DNA of 64,000 bases from Cytophagaceae bacterium (lineage in GTDB: Bacteria; Bacteroidota; Bacteroidia; Cytophagales; Spirosomataceae), in contig JAGOAA010000001.1 in assembly GCA_017984215.1 (NCBI GenBank), positions 186,001 through 250,000 on the forward strand. Direction: 5' to 3'. Under the pieces are notes generated by a model that searched no databases, was not told where the DNA came from, and worked only from the letters and a program-made list of their open reading frames with translations. Shown in pieces: positions 28,346-37,380 of the stretch; positions within the stretch are counted from its first letter, which is position 1, and every line of letters starts with the position of its first letter. Position numbers and translations under genes: made by a program.

Positions 28346-29288
28346 GGTAATTCTGAACATAATCATTCACACCCGCTTCCAAGGAATAAAAAGGCTTATC
28401 GTAGCCAATAGAAATCAATTTATTCATATTTGCTTCGGTAAAGTATTGATATTTATCACGTATATCTTCTGGCGTATCGATGTAAGCAATATCGCTATCC
28501 TTACCCATGGCAACAAAAGTTGATCTCCCCAAATCGTTAAATGAGCGTGCCATTCCTGTTCCAAGGTTATAAATACCTGAATTTTTACGATGCTCCATCA
28601 AAAAGATACAAACAGAGACTAAATCTTTTACATAGATAAAATCACGCATTTGTTCGCCGTCTGCAAAATCTGGCCGATGTGATTTAAATAATTTCAAACT
28701 ACCCGTCGAATTAATTTGATTGTATGCATGATAGACAACAGATGCCATACGATTTTTATGGTATTCGTTGGGGCCATAAACATTAAAGAATTTCAAACCC
28801 GCCCAATAAAAAGGTTTCTTTACTTGAGCCAAAGCCCAGATATCAAATTCATTTTTTGAAACGCCATAAGGATTTAATGGGCTCAATTTAGGAATCATCG
28901 CTTCATTATCATCATAACCCAATTCCCCTAATCCATAAGTAGCTGCAGATGAAGCGTAAACCAATGGAATTTGATAATCGATACATTTATTCCAAAGCAT
29001 TTTTGAATAGGCTACATTCAATTCATCAAAGATCTCAGTTTTAAACTCTGTTGTATCCGTTCGAGCGCCAATGTGAAAACAAAATTCTACTTCACGGTAA
29101 TTTGCATCAATCCATGCAGCTAATTCGGTCCGCTCAACGCGTTCCATAATCTTTTTACCTGCTAAGTTTTTGTTCTTTTCTGGAAATGAAAAATCATCAA
29201 CTGCAATAATATAGTTAAAATTCAATTCATTCAATTGAGCGATCAAACAACTACCAATAAAACCTGCTGCACCCGTTACAATAATCAT
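28323..29288 (-). CDS. hldD: ADP-L-glycero-D-manno-heptose 6-epimerase
   Basis: A 321-residue extended short-chain dehydrogenase. GAAGFIGSCL (6-15) binds NADP; the catalytic Tyr/Lys are in YGVSKNEF near 141 and the Ser in SSAATYG near 114. KFFNVYGPNEYHKNRMASV near 163 is characteristic of HldD (RfaD). It makes the heptose precursor of the lipopolysaccharide inner core, matching lpxB close by. Convergent overlap with the glycosyltransferase gene is 23 bp. Confidence 0.94.
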   Translation of the reverse strand: MIIVTGAAGFIGSCLIAQLNELNFNYIIAVDDFSFPEKNKNLAGKKIMERVERTELAAWIDANYREVEFCFHIGARTDTTEFKTEIFDELNVAYSKMLWNKCIDYQIPLVYASSAATYGLGELGYDDNEAMIPKLSPLNPYGVSKNEFDIWALAQVKKPFYWAGLKFFNVYGPNEYHKNRMASVVYHAYNQINSTGSLKLFKSHRPDFADGEQMRDFIYVKDLVSVCIFLMEHRKNSGIYNLGTGMARSFNDLGRSTFVAMGKDSDIAYIDTPEDIRDKYQYFTEANMNKLISIGYDKPFYSLEAGVNDYVQNYLIPAKYW

Positions 29289-29337
29289 AATAAAGCTATT
29301 TAAGCAACAAATTTACGCATATTCTGAATAGCTTTTG

Positions 29338-29345
29338 TACCTTTG
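29338..29345 (+). promoter_or_regulatory. Putative -7 element of the queD-lpxB unit
   Basis: TACCTTTG matches TAnnTTTG, about 61 bp before the queD ATG. No -33 TTG is seen at the standard spacing. Confidence 0.35.
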
Positions 29346-29405
29346 TGAAATAATTGGATTGTCTGCTACTGTTTTCCCAGACGTCCTTCACACAAACTGA
29401 AAACA

Positions 29406-29828
29406 ATGGTCTACGTAATCCGTAAGGAACATTTCAATGCCGCTCACCGGCTCTTCAATCCAGCTTGGTCAGAAGAAAAAAATCAAGAAGTATTTGGCTT
29501 GTGCGCGAACAATAATTGGCACGGTCACAATTTTGAACTTATTGTCACGGTTAAAGGTATTCCAGATATCGATACCGGATTTGTCTTTGATTTAAAGACC
29601 TTAGGTGATTTAGTAAAAAGAGAAATTATTGATAAAGTTGACCATAAGAACCTCAACTTAGATGTTGATTTCATGGAGGGTAAATTAGCCAGTTGCGAGA
29701 TACTCATTATGGAATTTTGGAAGATATTAGCTCCTCAAATTTTAGAAAACTCTAAAACAGCTACCTTGCATAAATTGCATTTAATCGAAACAAATAAAAA
29801 TTCTGTCGAATATTACGGAGAACAATAG
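29406..29828 (+). CDS. queD: 6-carboxy-5,6,7,8-tetrahydropterin synthase (QueD/PTPS family)
   Basis: A 140-residue T-fold enzyme. The zinc ligands His14 (EHFNAAHRL), His39 and His41 (WHGHNFEL) and the catalytic Cys33 (FGLCANNN) are present, as is the glutamate near the end (HLIETNKN). This points to queuosine precursor synthesis from dihydroneopterin triphosphate; a pyruvoyl-tetrahydropterin synthase role cannot be excluded from sequence alone. lpxB starts directly after its stop. Confidence 0.9.
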   Translation: MVYVIRKEHFNAAHRLFNPAWSEEKNQEVFGLCANNNWHGHNFELIVTVKGIPDIDTGFVFDLKTLGDLVKREIIDKVDHKNLNLDVDFMEGKLASCEILIMEFWKILAPQILENSKTATLHKLHLIETNKNSVEYYGEQ

Positions 29829-30929
29829 ATGAAATACTTTATTCTAGCTGGGGAAAAATCAGGCGATTTACATGGATCAAATTTGATTCGTGAAATCGTG
29901 AAGATTGACCCACAAGCTGAAATAAAGGCCTGGGGTGGAGACGGCATGCAAGAGTCTGGAGCGGAAATCCTTATTCATCACAAGGAATTAGCCATCATGG
30001 GGCTGCTAGGCGTATTACAAAATATTCAACGACTCAAAGGTTTATTTACGAAGTTCGGCAGTCAAATTGAGGCATTTCAACCCGATACCATCATTTTTAT
30101 TGATTACGGTGGCTTTAACCTGAAAGCAGCACGCATCGCTAAACTCAAAGGGTTCCATACACAGTTTTACATTGCTCCTAAAGTGTGGGCATGGAATAAA
30201 GGTCGTATTGAAGACATCAAAAAATGGGTTGATGAATTATATGTTATTTTTCCATTTGAATTAAATTTATTCAAAGAAAAGGGTATTCGTACCCATTATG
30301 TGGGTAATCCGCTTCAAGATGCGGTATGCGAATTTTCTCCTGCTCCCAACTTCGTAGCGGACAAAAATATCAAACAACCCTATATCGCCCTACTTGCAGG
30401 TAGTAGGAAACAAGAAATTAAAAGTGCTCTGCCAGTATTTGCTCAATTAGCCGTTGAAAACCCTGAAATCAATTTTATCGTAGCTGGAATTTCAGAATGG
30501 AAAGAATTATATACCAACTACCCTATCCAAGTATTATATGACCAAACCTATGATATTTTGAGTCATGCGCATGCAGCCGTTGTCACTTCGGGAACAGCAA
30601 CACTTGAAACAGCATTGTTTAAAATACCTCAAATCGTTGTGTATAAAACCGATTGGTTATTTTATTCCTTGGCCAAATTGCTGGTTAAAATAAAATTCAT
30701 CTCACTCGTCAACATCATATTAGACAAATTGGCTGTACCGGAATTAATTCAAGTCCATTTTACAAGCCAACATATTCAACTGAAATTGCATAAACTCATG
30801 CAAGAAAACAGTACTGAAAGACGAGGGCAATTAGCCGACTATCAAAAATTAGCGGAGCTCATCGGTCCAGCGGGAGCATCGAATAAAACCGCTAATTTAA
30901 TTGTTCAATCGGCTCAATCAGCCAAGTAA
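29829..30929 (+). CDS. lpxB: Lipid-A-disaccharide synthase
   Basis: A 366-residue GT19 enzyme joining lipid X and UDP-diacylglucosamine at the inner membrane. It shows ILAGEKSGDLHGSNL at the start, WGGDGMQESG near 37, FIDYGGFNLKAARIAK near 94, YIAPKVWAWNKGRI near 115, LLAGSRKQEI near 194 and VTSGTATLETALF near 253. It abuts queD with no gap. Its 3' end overlaps the acyltransferase gene on the other strand by 16 bp. Confidence 0.97.
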   Translation: MKYFILAGEKSGDLHGSNLIREIVKIDPQAEIKAWGGDGMQESGAEILIHHKELAIMGLLGVLQNIQRLKGLFTKFGSQIEAFQPDTIIFIDYGGFNLKAARIAKLKGFHTQFYIAPKVWAWNKGRIEDIKKWVDELYVIFPFELNLFKEKGIRTHYVGNPLQDAVCEFSPAPNFVADKNIKQPYIALLAGSRKQEIKSALPVFAQLAVENPEINFIVAGISEWKELYTNYPIQVLYDQTYDILSHAHAAVVTSGTATLETALFKIPQIVVYKTDWLFYSLAKLLVKIKFISLVNIILDKLAVPELIQVHFTSQHIQLKLHKLMQENSTERRGQLADYQKLAELIGPAGASNKTANLIVQSAQSAK

Positions 30930-31477
30930 TTCTTTATCCACGATTTTTGAACACCTGGTATTGTTGAATAGTATTGAGCAATAACTTTTTTATCTACCTC
31001 AAAATCTCCTGATGGATAAAAAGTATCCCGTATTTTGATTTCCTTATTTACATAATCAAATCCGATCATAATAATAGGTACTTTGGCTTGAACAGCGATG
31101 TGATAAAAACCCGTTTTTAGTTTATCCACATCTTTACGGGTACCTTCTGGAGCAAGTACAGCGTGAAATGTTTCCTTGCTATTGTATATATCTACAATTG
31201 AACTTACCAAATTCGTATTCTTCGAACGATCCACCGGGTAACCTCCTAACCAAGAAAATACACCACCAAAAAATCCATCAAAAAGCTCTTTCTTCCCCCA
31301 ATATAAAATTGGTAATTTCAATAAAGAGCGTGCACCTAATCCAATCGGAAAATCTTTCCATGTGGCATGTGGGCAAACAATAACGACCGTTTTGTCTAAA
31401 TCTCTTGGAATATTACCTACAAGTTTCCAACCGGCAGCTTTGAATAAAAAATCGAAAATAGGGCTTGAAATTAACAT
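30914..31477 (-). CDS. 1-acyl-sn-glycerol-3-phosphate acyltransferase-like protein
   Basis: A 187-residue PlsC-fold protein. The catalytic HX4D motif is HATWKD (His37, Asp42) and the substrate motif is APEGTRKDVDKL (about 107-118). It is short, without obvious membrane helices beyond the N-terminus. It probably acylates a lysophospholipid or a related lipid. It overlaps the HAD gene upstream by 7 bp and is therefore co-transcribed with it. Confidence 0.88.
   Translation of the reverse strand: MLISSPIFDFLFKAAGWKLVGNIPRDLDKTVVIVCPHATWKDFPIGLGARSLLKLPILYWGKKELFDGFFGGVFSWLGGYPVDRSKNTNLVSSIVDIYNSKETFHAVLAPEGTRKDVDKLKTGFYHIAVQAKVPIIMIGFDYVNKEIKIRDTFYPSGDFEVDKKVIAQYYSTIPGVQKSWIKNYLAD
30959..30991 (+). 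terminator. Possible lpxB terminator inside the acyltransferase gene
   Basis: TATTGTT pairs with AGCAATA (7 bp with one G-T pair, 11-nt loop) followed by ACTTTTTT. It is weaker than the other embedded terminators. Confidence 0.4.
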
Positions 31478-32097
31478 AAGGTATTAATGTGTTGTTGAAT
31501 TTGGTGTAAAGAATTATTAGGATCAATTAAAACGGCTTCCCAACCAAAATTAATTGCTGATTCTATATTGTGCACATTATCATCAAAAAAAACAACCTGA
31601 TGGTCTTGTAATTGATTCTCAACGACAACTTGGTGATAAATAGAAACATCAGGTTTTACGACGCCCATCTGAAATGAAAGATGGACTTTCCTAAAAGCAT
31701 CAAAAATATGGTAATTCGGGAAGTTCGGTTGAAGAAATAAATTCGAATGAATATTACTCGTATTACTTAGCAAGTATATTGGAAACCTTGATTTCAAATC
31801 CTTAATATATTGGCAAAGGGTTTCATCAAAACGCAATAGTAAGGAATTAAATGCGGAATGAAATTGTTCAGAGGTACAAACTAGTTGGAGTCGATTTACC
31901 AAGAACACTTCAAATTCCATATCGGTCTGAAGGCCCGCTTCATAAGCAGCCCATAAAGATTCATCCAACGTAATTTGCTTAATTTCAGCAGCATTATATT
32001 GTGTTGATAGTAAAGCAAAAGCCTCATACGTTTTATCTAAATCAATAGGCAACAGTACATTCCCTAAATCAAAGACGAGCGCATGAGGCCTCTTCAT
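31471..32097 (-). CDS. HAD-superfamily phosphatase (YihX-like)
   Basis: A 208-residue haloacid-dehalogenase-like hydrolase. Motif I is VFDLGNVLLPID (nucleophile Asp10), motif II YLLSNTSNIHS near 110, motif III lysine in GVVKPDVSIY near 150 and motif IV VVFFDDNVHNIESA near 170. The DxGN form of motif I and the cap insertion resemble sugar-phosphate phosphatases of the YihX type. The substrate is unknown. It lies 3 bp after accA on the same strand. Confidence 0.88.
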   Translation of the reverse strand: MKRPHALVFDLGNVLLPIDLDKTYEAFALLSTQYNAAEIKQITLDESLWAAYEAGLQTDMEFEVFLVNRLQLVCTSEQFHSAFNSLLLRFDETLCQYIKDLKSRFPIYLLSNTSNIHSNLFLQPNFPNYHIFDAFRKVHLSFQMGVVKPDVSIYHQVVVENQLQDHQVVFFDDNVHNIESAINFGWEAVLIDPNNSLHQIQQHINTLC

Positions 32098-32100
32098 AAC

Positions 32101-33057
32101 TTATTCAACAACAACGCCCATTCGACCGAATTTCTCGATACGAGCCATGATGCGTTCTTGTGGATCTAATTTAGCTAATTTAGCAAGCTCTTCTTTGACA
32201 ACCGCTTTCACTTTAGCAGCAGCTGAATCTGGGTCTAAATGAGCGCCTCCTAAAGGTTCAGGAATAATCCCATCAATTAGCCCATTCGATAACATATCCT
32301 CAGCCGTTAGCTTTAAAGCCTCAGCTGCTTGTTCTTTATAATTCCAGCTTCGCCATAAAATAGACGAACATGATTCAGGAGATATAACAGAATACCATGT
32401 ATTCTCCATCATGAGTACTTTATCTCCGACAGCAATACCCAAAGCACCACCAGAAGCTCCTTCACCTATAATAATACAGATAACAGGCACCTTTAACATA
32501 AACATATCGCGGATATTGCGTGCAATAGCTTCACCTTGCCCTCTTTCTTCCGCCTCTAAACCCGGAAATGCACCCGGCGTATCGATCAAACATACGATAG
32601 GCTTATTGAATTTCTCAGCCATTTTCATCAGGCGAAGTGCCTTACGATAACCTTCCGGATTCGGCATACCAAAATTACGCATTTGACGCTGTTTGGTATT
32701 CCGGCCTTTTTGTTGGCCTATGAACATCACCGAATACTCGTCATCAATATTCCCAAAACCACCCACCATCGCCTTATCATCAGCAACATTACGATCTCCA
32801 TGTATTTCAATAAACTCGGTACACATCTTTTCGATGTAATCAAAGGTATAAGGACGATCGGGATGACGTGATAATTGAACACGTTGCCAACGAGTCAAAT
32901 TAGCAAAGGTTTCCTTTTTCAATTCTAAAATTTTATCTGTTAGTGATGCCACAGCACCGGAAACGTCTACATTATTTTCTAATGCCAATTTGCGCATCTC
33001 GATCAACTTATCCTCTAACTCCGCGATCGGCTTTTCAAATTCTAATAATGTTCTCAT
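32101..33057 (-). CDS. accA: Acetyl-CoA carboxylase carboxyltransferase subunit alpha
   Basis: A 318-residue crotonase-fold subunit, the usual AccA length. It starts [17 protein letters not shown] and contains [15 protein letters not shown] near 64, [20 protein letters not shown] near 132, [21 protein letters not shown] near 162 and [15 protein letters not shown] near 202. With AccD it transfers CO2 from biotin to acetyl-CoA in fatty-acid synthesis. It heads a unit with the HAD and acyltransferase genes. Confidence 0.97.
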   Translation of the reverse strand: MRTLLEFEKPIAELEDKLIEMRKLALENNVDVSGAVASLTDKILELKKETFANLTRWQRVQLSRHPDRPYTFDYIEKMCTEFIEIHGDRNVADDKAMVGGFGNIDDEYSVMFIGQQKGRNTKQRQMRNFGMPNPEGYRKALRLMKMAEKFNKPIVCLIDTPGAFPGLEAEERGQGEAIARNIRDMFMLKVPVICIIIGEGASGGALGIAVGDKVLMMENTWYSVISPESCSSILWRSWNYKEQAAEALKLTAEDMLSNGLIDGIIPEPLGGAHLDPDSAAAKVKAVVKEELAKLAKLDPQERIMARIEKFGRMGVVVE

Positions 33058-33091
33058 GCTGATTATAAAATTACAAATGCAAAATTAAAGA

Positions 33092-34516
33092 TTAAAGTGT
33101 AAATGTTTCAGCCTTATCAGGTAAAATAACATCTGAAAACCCTAATCGTCTTATTTCCTCTCTAAATTCTAACATACTTTCTTCTTCGCCATGTGACAAA
33201 AACACGGTTTTCAATTTTTCCGGTTTTTGATTGGCCACAAACTTCAGCAAACCTTTTTGGTCGGCATGCCCTGAAAACACATCAATTTTACGAATCTGTG
33301 CATTAACACGGTATTCGCGATCTTTCACACGTATCAAATCAGTACCCTCCATGAGTTGGCGCCCTAACGTTCCTTCCGCCGAATAGCCTATTAATAGAAT
33401 TGTCGCATAACTATTGGAAATATTATCTGCGATGTGTTGTTCTACTCGACCACCCGAAATCATTCCGGAAGAAGAAATAATGATACATGGTTCATGGTAA
33501 TTCCGAATCGCGCGAGACTCTTTTTCAGTTTGCAAGAAAATCAAATTTTCAACGTCAAATAAATCATCGTACTCTTTTTGGAATGCGCGCGCTTCCGGAT
33601 TTAAATAGGCTATATTTTTTGCATAAATACGCGTTGAGCTCTTACCCATTGGGCTATCCGTAAATACACGTATTGCTGGAAAACCTCTTTCTTCAATCAA
33701 GCGATTCAAGGTATACAATACCGCTTGCGTTCGACCCACAGAAAATGCTGGGATAACTAAACGACCTGGCTTATCGATACAGGTTTCTTTAATGATTTTG
33801 GCTAATGCATCAATAGGCTCCACTTTATCTTCATGCACCCGATTTCCATATGTACTTTCACATACCAAATAATCACATGCAGGCATTGGATTAGGATCAA
33901 TGTGTAGCGGGTAATCAAAACGACCTATATCCCCACTGAATCCTAATGTCTTTACTTCATCGCCTTCCGTAATTGAGAAATAGAGGTGAGCCGCACCGAG
34001 TAAATGACCTGCAGGAATAAAAGTAAGTTCTAGACCTGGTTTGATGACAAATTTTCGATTGAATTGAAGCGTCACAAAATTGCCTAAAGAGTCTTCCACG
34101 TCCTTTTGCAAATACAAATCACCGCGACGTAATAAACGGTCCATTTGCTTATGTTTCTTTTTACTTTCACCTTGGGCAGCACGTAACTTACGTAAGTGTA
34201 AACTAGCCGAATCCATTAATAAAAGCGCGGCTAATTCTGCTGTAGGTGGCGTACAAAGTACTTGCCCCTCATAACCTTCTCGGTAAAGCATCGGAATATT
34301 ACCCGAATGATCAATGTGCGCATGCGTTAACACCACCAAATTAATCAAAGTCGGGTCGAATGGAAAGAAAGGCGCGGGTTCATAGGGAACATCAAAATCG
34401 ATGGATCGCTCCATATCGGTTCCACAATCAATCAAAATTTTATAGCCATCTTCGAGCTCCAACAAATACATAGAACCTGTAACTTGTTTGGCTGCTCCGA
34501 GAAATTGTAACTTCAT
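33092..34516 (-). CDS. Beta-CASP metallo-beta-lactamase, RNA exonuclease-like
   Basis: A 474-residue protein with the metal-binding motif THAHIDHSGN near 62, DCGTDMERS near 31, a second histidine region AGHLLGAAH near 167 and GFSGDIGR near 190. The beta-CASP part has PAFSVGRTQAVLY near 253 and FTDSPMGKSSTRIY near 282; IDVFSGHADQKGLLKF near 420 and VFLSHGEEESM near 444 form the C-terminal RMMBL motif. Archaeal and eukaryotic CPSF-73 relatives cut RNA; the bacterial role is probably RNA processing or decay. Confidence 0.9.
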   Translation of the reverse strand: MKLQFLGAAKQVTGSMYLLELEDGYKILIDCGTDMERSIDFDVPYEPAPFFPFDPTLINLVVLTHAHIDHSGNIPMLYREGYEGQVLCTPPTAELAALLLMDSASLHLRKLRAAQGESKKKHKQMDRLLRRGDLYLQKDVEDSLGNFVTLQFNRKFVIKPGLELTFIPAGHLLGAAHLYFSITEGDEVKTLGFSGDIGRFDYPLHIDPNPMPACDYLVCESTYGNRVHEDKVEPIDALAKIIKETCIDKPGRLVIPAFSVGRTQAVLYTLNRLIEERGFPAIRVFTDSPMGKSSTRIYAKNIAYLNPEARAFQKEYDDLFDVENLIFLQTEKESRAIRNYHEPCIIISSSGMISGGRVEQHIADNISNSYATILLIGYSAEGTLGRQLMEGTDLIRVKDREYRVNAQIRKIDVFSGHADQKGLLKFVANQKPEKLKTVFLSHGEEESMLEFREEIRRLGFSDVILPDKAETFTL

Positions 34517-34520
34517 AATT

Positions 34521-34549
34521 TAAAAGAAAATAGGGCCACGAATGGCCCC
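34521..34549 (-). terminator. Rho-independent terminator of the SusC/SusD/DUF6807 unit
   Basis: On the minus strand GGGCCA pairs with TGGCCC across a 4-nt loop, followed by TATTTTCTTTT. It lies about 41 bp past the DUF6807 stop. Confidence 0.6.
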
Positions 34550-34589
34550 AATGCACTGCAAAAATACAAGTATTTTCTTGAATTACGAA

Positions 34590-35627
34590 TTATTTAACCT
34601 CACGAGCAAATTTGGCTTGTGCGGCATCTAACTCTGATTTAGATAAATCACGGTCGGCAATAATGGTTCGATAACGAAAGGTAATTGACTCACCTTTTGA
34701 CAAAGTATAGTTTAAAGATGTTTTACCATTACTGAATACACTAAGGCCCAGTGGGTTAACAGCAAATAAGCCATAACCTCTAGCATGCCAATAACTTGGA
34801 TACGTAACATTCAATGGATGATCCAAAATCGCAACATTGATAGAGTGATTATCCATTTTACCCGTTAAATTCATCCATTTAGCACGTGTACTCCAAACGG
34901 CTTCTCCTTCTACTCCTTCACTGCTATGGTAATTACCCGTAACACCTGTATTATCCATGACAGGAACTTTGGTTTCAACACCGTGTGCATCAGTAAACAC
35001 ATCAGGTTTATTGGACGGAATTTCCAATTGGCGCGCAACACGAAGCGCAAACATCCCATCTTTCACATCTTTAAACGTAACTACATCACTGACGGCAGTT
35101 AAGGTTGTCATTCGATCAATAATGCGCAAATCTTTAGTTCCCGAAAACACATAGGTTGTCGCTTCATCTAAAACCCGCTTCCCTTTCCCATCTTCATCAA
35201 TCCAAGCTGCCGTAACAGCTAAAGTTCCTTTAGCGCCTTCAACCACCTTGCTAATACGTTCATGGCGGATGGTACCCATTTTATGCGACTTAAGTGATTC
35301 AACAATGCTATTCGAATTATTCCAATAGTCATATCCATTCACGTCTTCATAATTTAACCACATGCCCACATGATGCGGATGATCTACGCGCTCTCCGGCA
35401 CGGGGAGTGATGGGAAAACCACGTGTAATGGTTGTGCCTTCGGCAGATAAAATAGGAAACAATACAGCCTTCTTTAATTGGCTTTCACCAGGAAAGAAAT
35501 AAGACGTAAAATACTTCCCTCCTACCAAAACATCCACTTTATCCGATTTCTTGACAAAGGATACTTTCTCCTGCGCAAAGGAAGAAAACACAAATAGCGA
35601 ACAAATGAAAAATAGTAAACGCTTCAT
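34590..35627 (-). CDS. Exported DUF6807 (PmoA-like) protein
   Basis: A 345-residue protein with a signal peptide (residues 1-18, FSSFA before QEKVSF). The body shows GFPITPRAGERVDHPHHVGMW (HPHH near 88), DYWNNSNSIVES and HARGYGLFAVNPLG near 280, matching the family often labelled PmoA or DUF6807. These proteins sit with sugar-uptake genes in Bacteroidota and Planctomycetes; the reaction is not established to my knowledge. Here it is the third gene behind susC and susD, separated from susD by a 12-bp-stem hairpin. Confidence 0.85.
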   Translation of the reverse strand: MKRLLFFICSLFVFSSFAQEKVSFVKKSDKVDVLVGGKYFTSYFFPGESQLKKAVLFPILSAEGTTITRGFPITPRAGERVDHPHHVGMWLNYEDVNGYDYWNNSNSIVESLKSHKMGTIRHERISKVVEGAKGTLAVTAAWIDEDGKGKRVLDEATTYVFSGTKDLRIIDRMTTLTAVSDVVTFKDVKDGMFALRVARQLEIPSNKPDVFTDAHGVETKVPVMDNTGVTGNYHSSEGVEGEAVWSTRAKWMNLTGKMDNHSINVAILDHPLNVTYPSYWHARGYGLFAVNPLGLSVFSNGKTSLNYTLSKGESITFRYRTIIADRDLSKSELDAAQAKFAREVK

Positions 35628-35646
35628 ACGAATAGGTTTAAAGTAA

Positions 35647-35673
35647 AATTCCGGAGAAAAATTCTCCGGAATT
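35647..35673 (-). terminator. Intercistronic hairpin between susD and the DUF6807 gene
   Basis: AATTCCGGAGAA pairs perfectly with TTCTCCGGAATT across a 3-nt loop. On the minus strand it is followed by TTACTTT, so termination is probably partial; it may also stabilise the susCD part of the mRNA. Confidence 0.55.
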
Positions 35674-35701
35674 ATTACAAAATAACGAAATCAAATTAAA
35701 T

Positions 35702-37369
35702 CTAGTAACCTGAGTTTTGAGGGAATCCTCCATTTTCAGATAAATCAACTTGTTTTTGAGGAATTGGACGAACATAGTGTCTGTCAGCCACATTGGCAGC
35801 AGCATCTGAATTAAACAACTTCACACGCTCTACTAAATTACCCCAACGCTTCAAGTCCATCCAACGCGTTTGCTCACCAGCTAACTCACGAGCACGTTCT
35901 TCCATGATCAAGTTCATGTCAACAGAAGTTACTTTCATCGCGTCTTCTTTACCTTTAGCAGCAGCACGAACACGTACCGCATTGATAGCCGCAACAGATT
36001 CAGCTTGTTTTCCTAATTTGAATTGAGCTTCAGCCAACATCAAATAAGTATCTGCTAAACGATGAACGAAATAATCACGTGAACCATTCTCATACGTCAT
36101 ATCTGGACGAAGTGGATCAAAGAATTTCTTCATTGTAGGGAACAAAGCAAAGTTATATAAGCTTGGAACCAATACTTGATACTTCTTAGCCTTACGCTCT
36201 TCCAAAGACATCTCATAACCCGGGATATAAATTGTTGTATCTCCCGCTTTGTAAGTTACAGTAGCTTTTGAACCATCAAAAGTCGTATTGTATGTACCTG
36301 GTTTGTTTGACAACCAAGTGTCTTTAAACGTTTTCTTGTAACGTGTATCATTTACACGATCAGCAAAGACAGTATTCAACAAATATGGAGTAGGTTTTAG
36401 ACGCTTAAATGGACGACCATTCACTACGTCACGCTGCATACCTGGTTGCGTATCGTATTGCATACCAAAGTATAGGTGCAATTTATTTCCTTGATTATCA
36501 ACAAAACCATTTGTTAATGGATCGTTCGTATACTGTACCGAGAAAATAACCTCATCATTAATCTGATTTGCCTGATCAAAAACGTTATCGAAATCTGGCA
36601 ACAATTTAAATCCGTAGTTATTAATTACGTTGTTACATAAAGTTGCAGCATTTGCATAATCAGATGCTTCAGCAAATTTTGAAGATGCACGCGTTAAATA
36701 AACTTTAGCTAACAAGTTTTCAGCAGCAGCTTTCGTTGCACGTCCAAAATCAGATGATGCCTTCTTGTTTTCCAACACAGGAATTGCCGCTAATAAATCA
36801 GCTTCAATTTGTTTGTAAACCGCTTGTTCCGTTGCACGAGTAGCCGTTTTCGTTGGTCCAGTCGTTTCCTTTAAACGTAAATCCAAAGGTCCAAACTGTT
36901 GAACTAAAATAAAGTAATAATGCGCACGCAAGTACTTCATTTCACCTACACGTTGCGTTTTAACAGCCTCGGTCATACCCGTCACTGCAGGTGCACGATC
37001 GATTACCGCATTGATGGTATTGATACCTTTGTAGGTTTCATCCCACAATTGCGCTAAAATATCAACTGAAGATGTTAATTGTGAATCATAAAAGTGAAAA
37101 CCCTTGTAAGAACCATCGGCACCAGCAGAATAAATATCTGTACCGTATTCAGACATGGTTAACCCACGTTCCGTTGCATAAAATGAACGTAATGGAGTAT
37201 AAGCTGCATTCGTCGCCGCAATAAAACCTGGCGTTGTAGCGATGTAGTCATTACTAATGGAAGATATAACATTCTCCTTTAATAAATCACTACAAGAGGC
37301 AGTGCCTAGCATAATCGCTGAGGCCAAACCTAGAGTTTTAAGTGAATTTTTGATATATAAACTTTTCAT
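35702..37369 (-). CDS. SusD/RagB family nutrient-binding outer-membrane lipoprotein
   Basis: A 555-residue surface lipoprotein: lipobox GTASCSD with Cys26. The SusD fold is indicated by LRAHYYFILVQQFGPLDLRL near 148, TPR-like helices with AAAENLLAKVYLTRA near 212 and the C-terminal RagB motif YFVHRLADTYLMLAEAQ near 430, IMEERARELAGEQTRWMDLK near 490. It caps the SusC transporter encoded 11 bp upstream. The ligand is unknown; no glycosidase is encoded next to it. Confidence 0.96.
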   Translation of the reverse strand: MKSLYIKNSLKTLGLASAIMLGTASCSDLLKENVISSISNDYIATTPGFIAATNAAYTPLRSFYATERGLTMSEYGTDIYSAGADGSYKGFHFYDSQLTSSVDILAQLWDETYKGINTINAVIDRAPAVTGMTEAVKTQRVGEMKYLRAHYYFILVQQFGPLDLRLKETTGPTKTATRATEQAVYKQIEADLLAAIPVLENKKASSDFGRATKAAAENLLAKVYLTRASSKFAEASDYANAATLCNNVINNYGFKLLPDFDNVFDQANQINDEVIFSVQYTNDPLTNGFVDNQGNKLHLYFGMQYDTQPGMQRDVVNGRPFKRLKPTPYLLNTVFADRVNDTRYKKTFKDTWLSNKPGTYNTTFDGSKATVTYKAGDTTIYIPGYEMSLEERKAKKYQVLVPSLYNFALFPTMKKFFDPLRPDMTYENGSRDYFVHRLADTYLMLAEAQFKLGKQAESVAAINAVRVRAAAKGKEDAMKVTSVDMNLIMEERARELAGEQTRWMDLKRWGNLVERVKLFNSDAAANVADRHYVRPIPQKQVDLSENGGFPQNSGY

Positions 37370-37380
37370 TATTTCGGAGA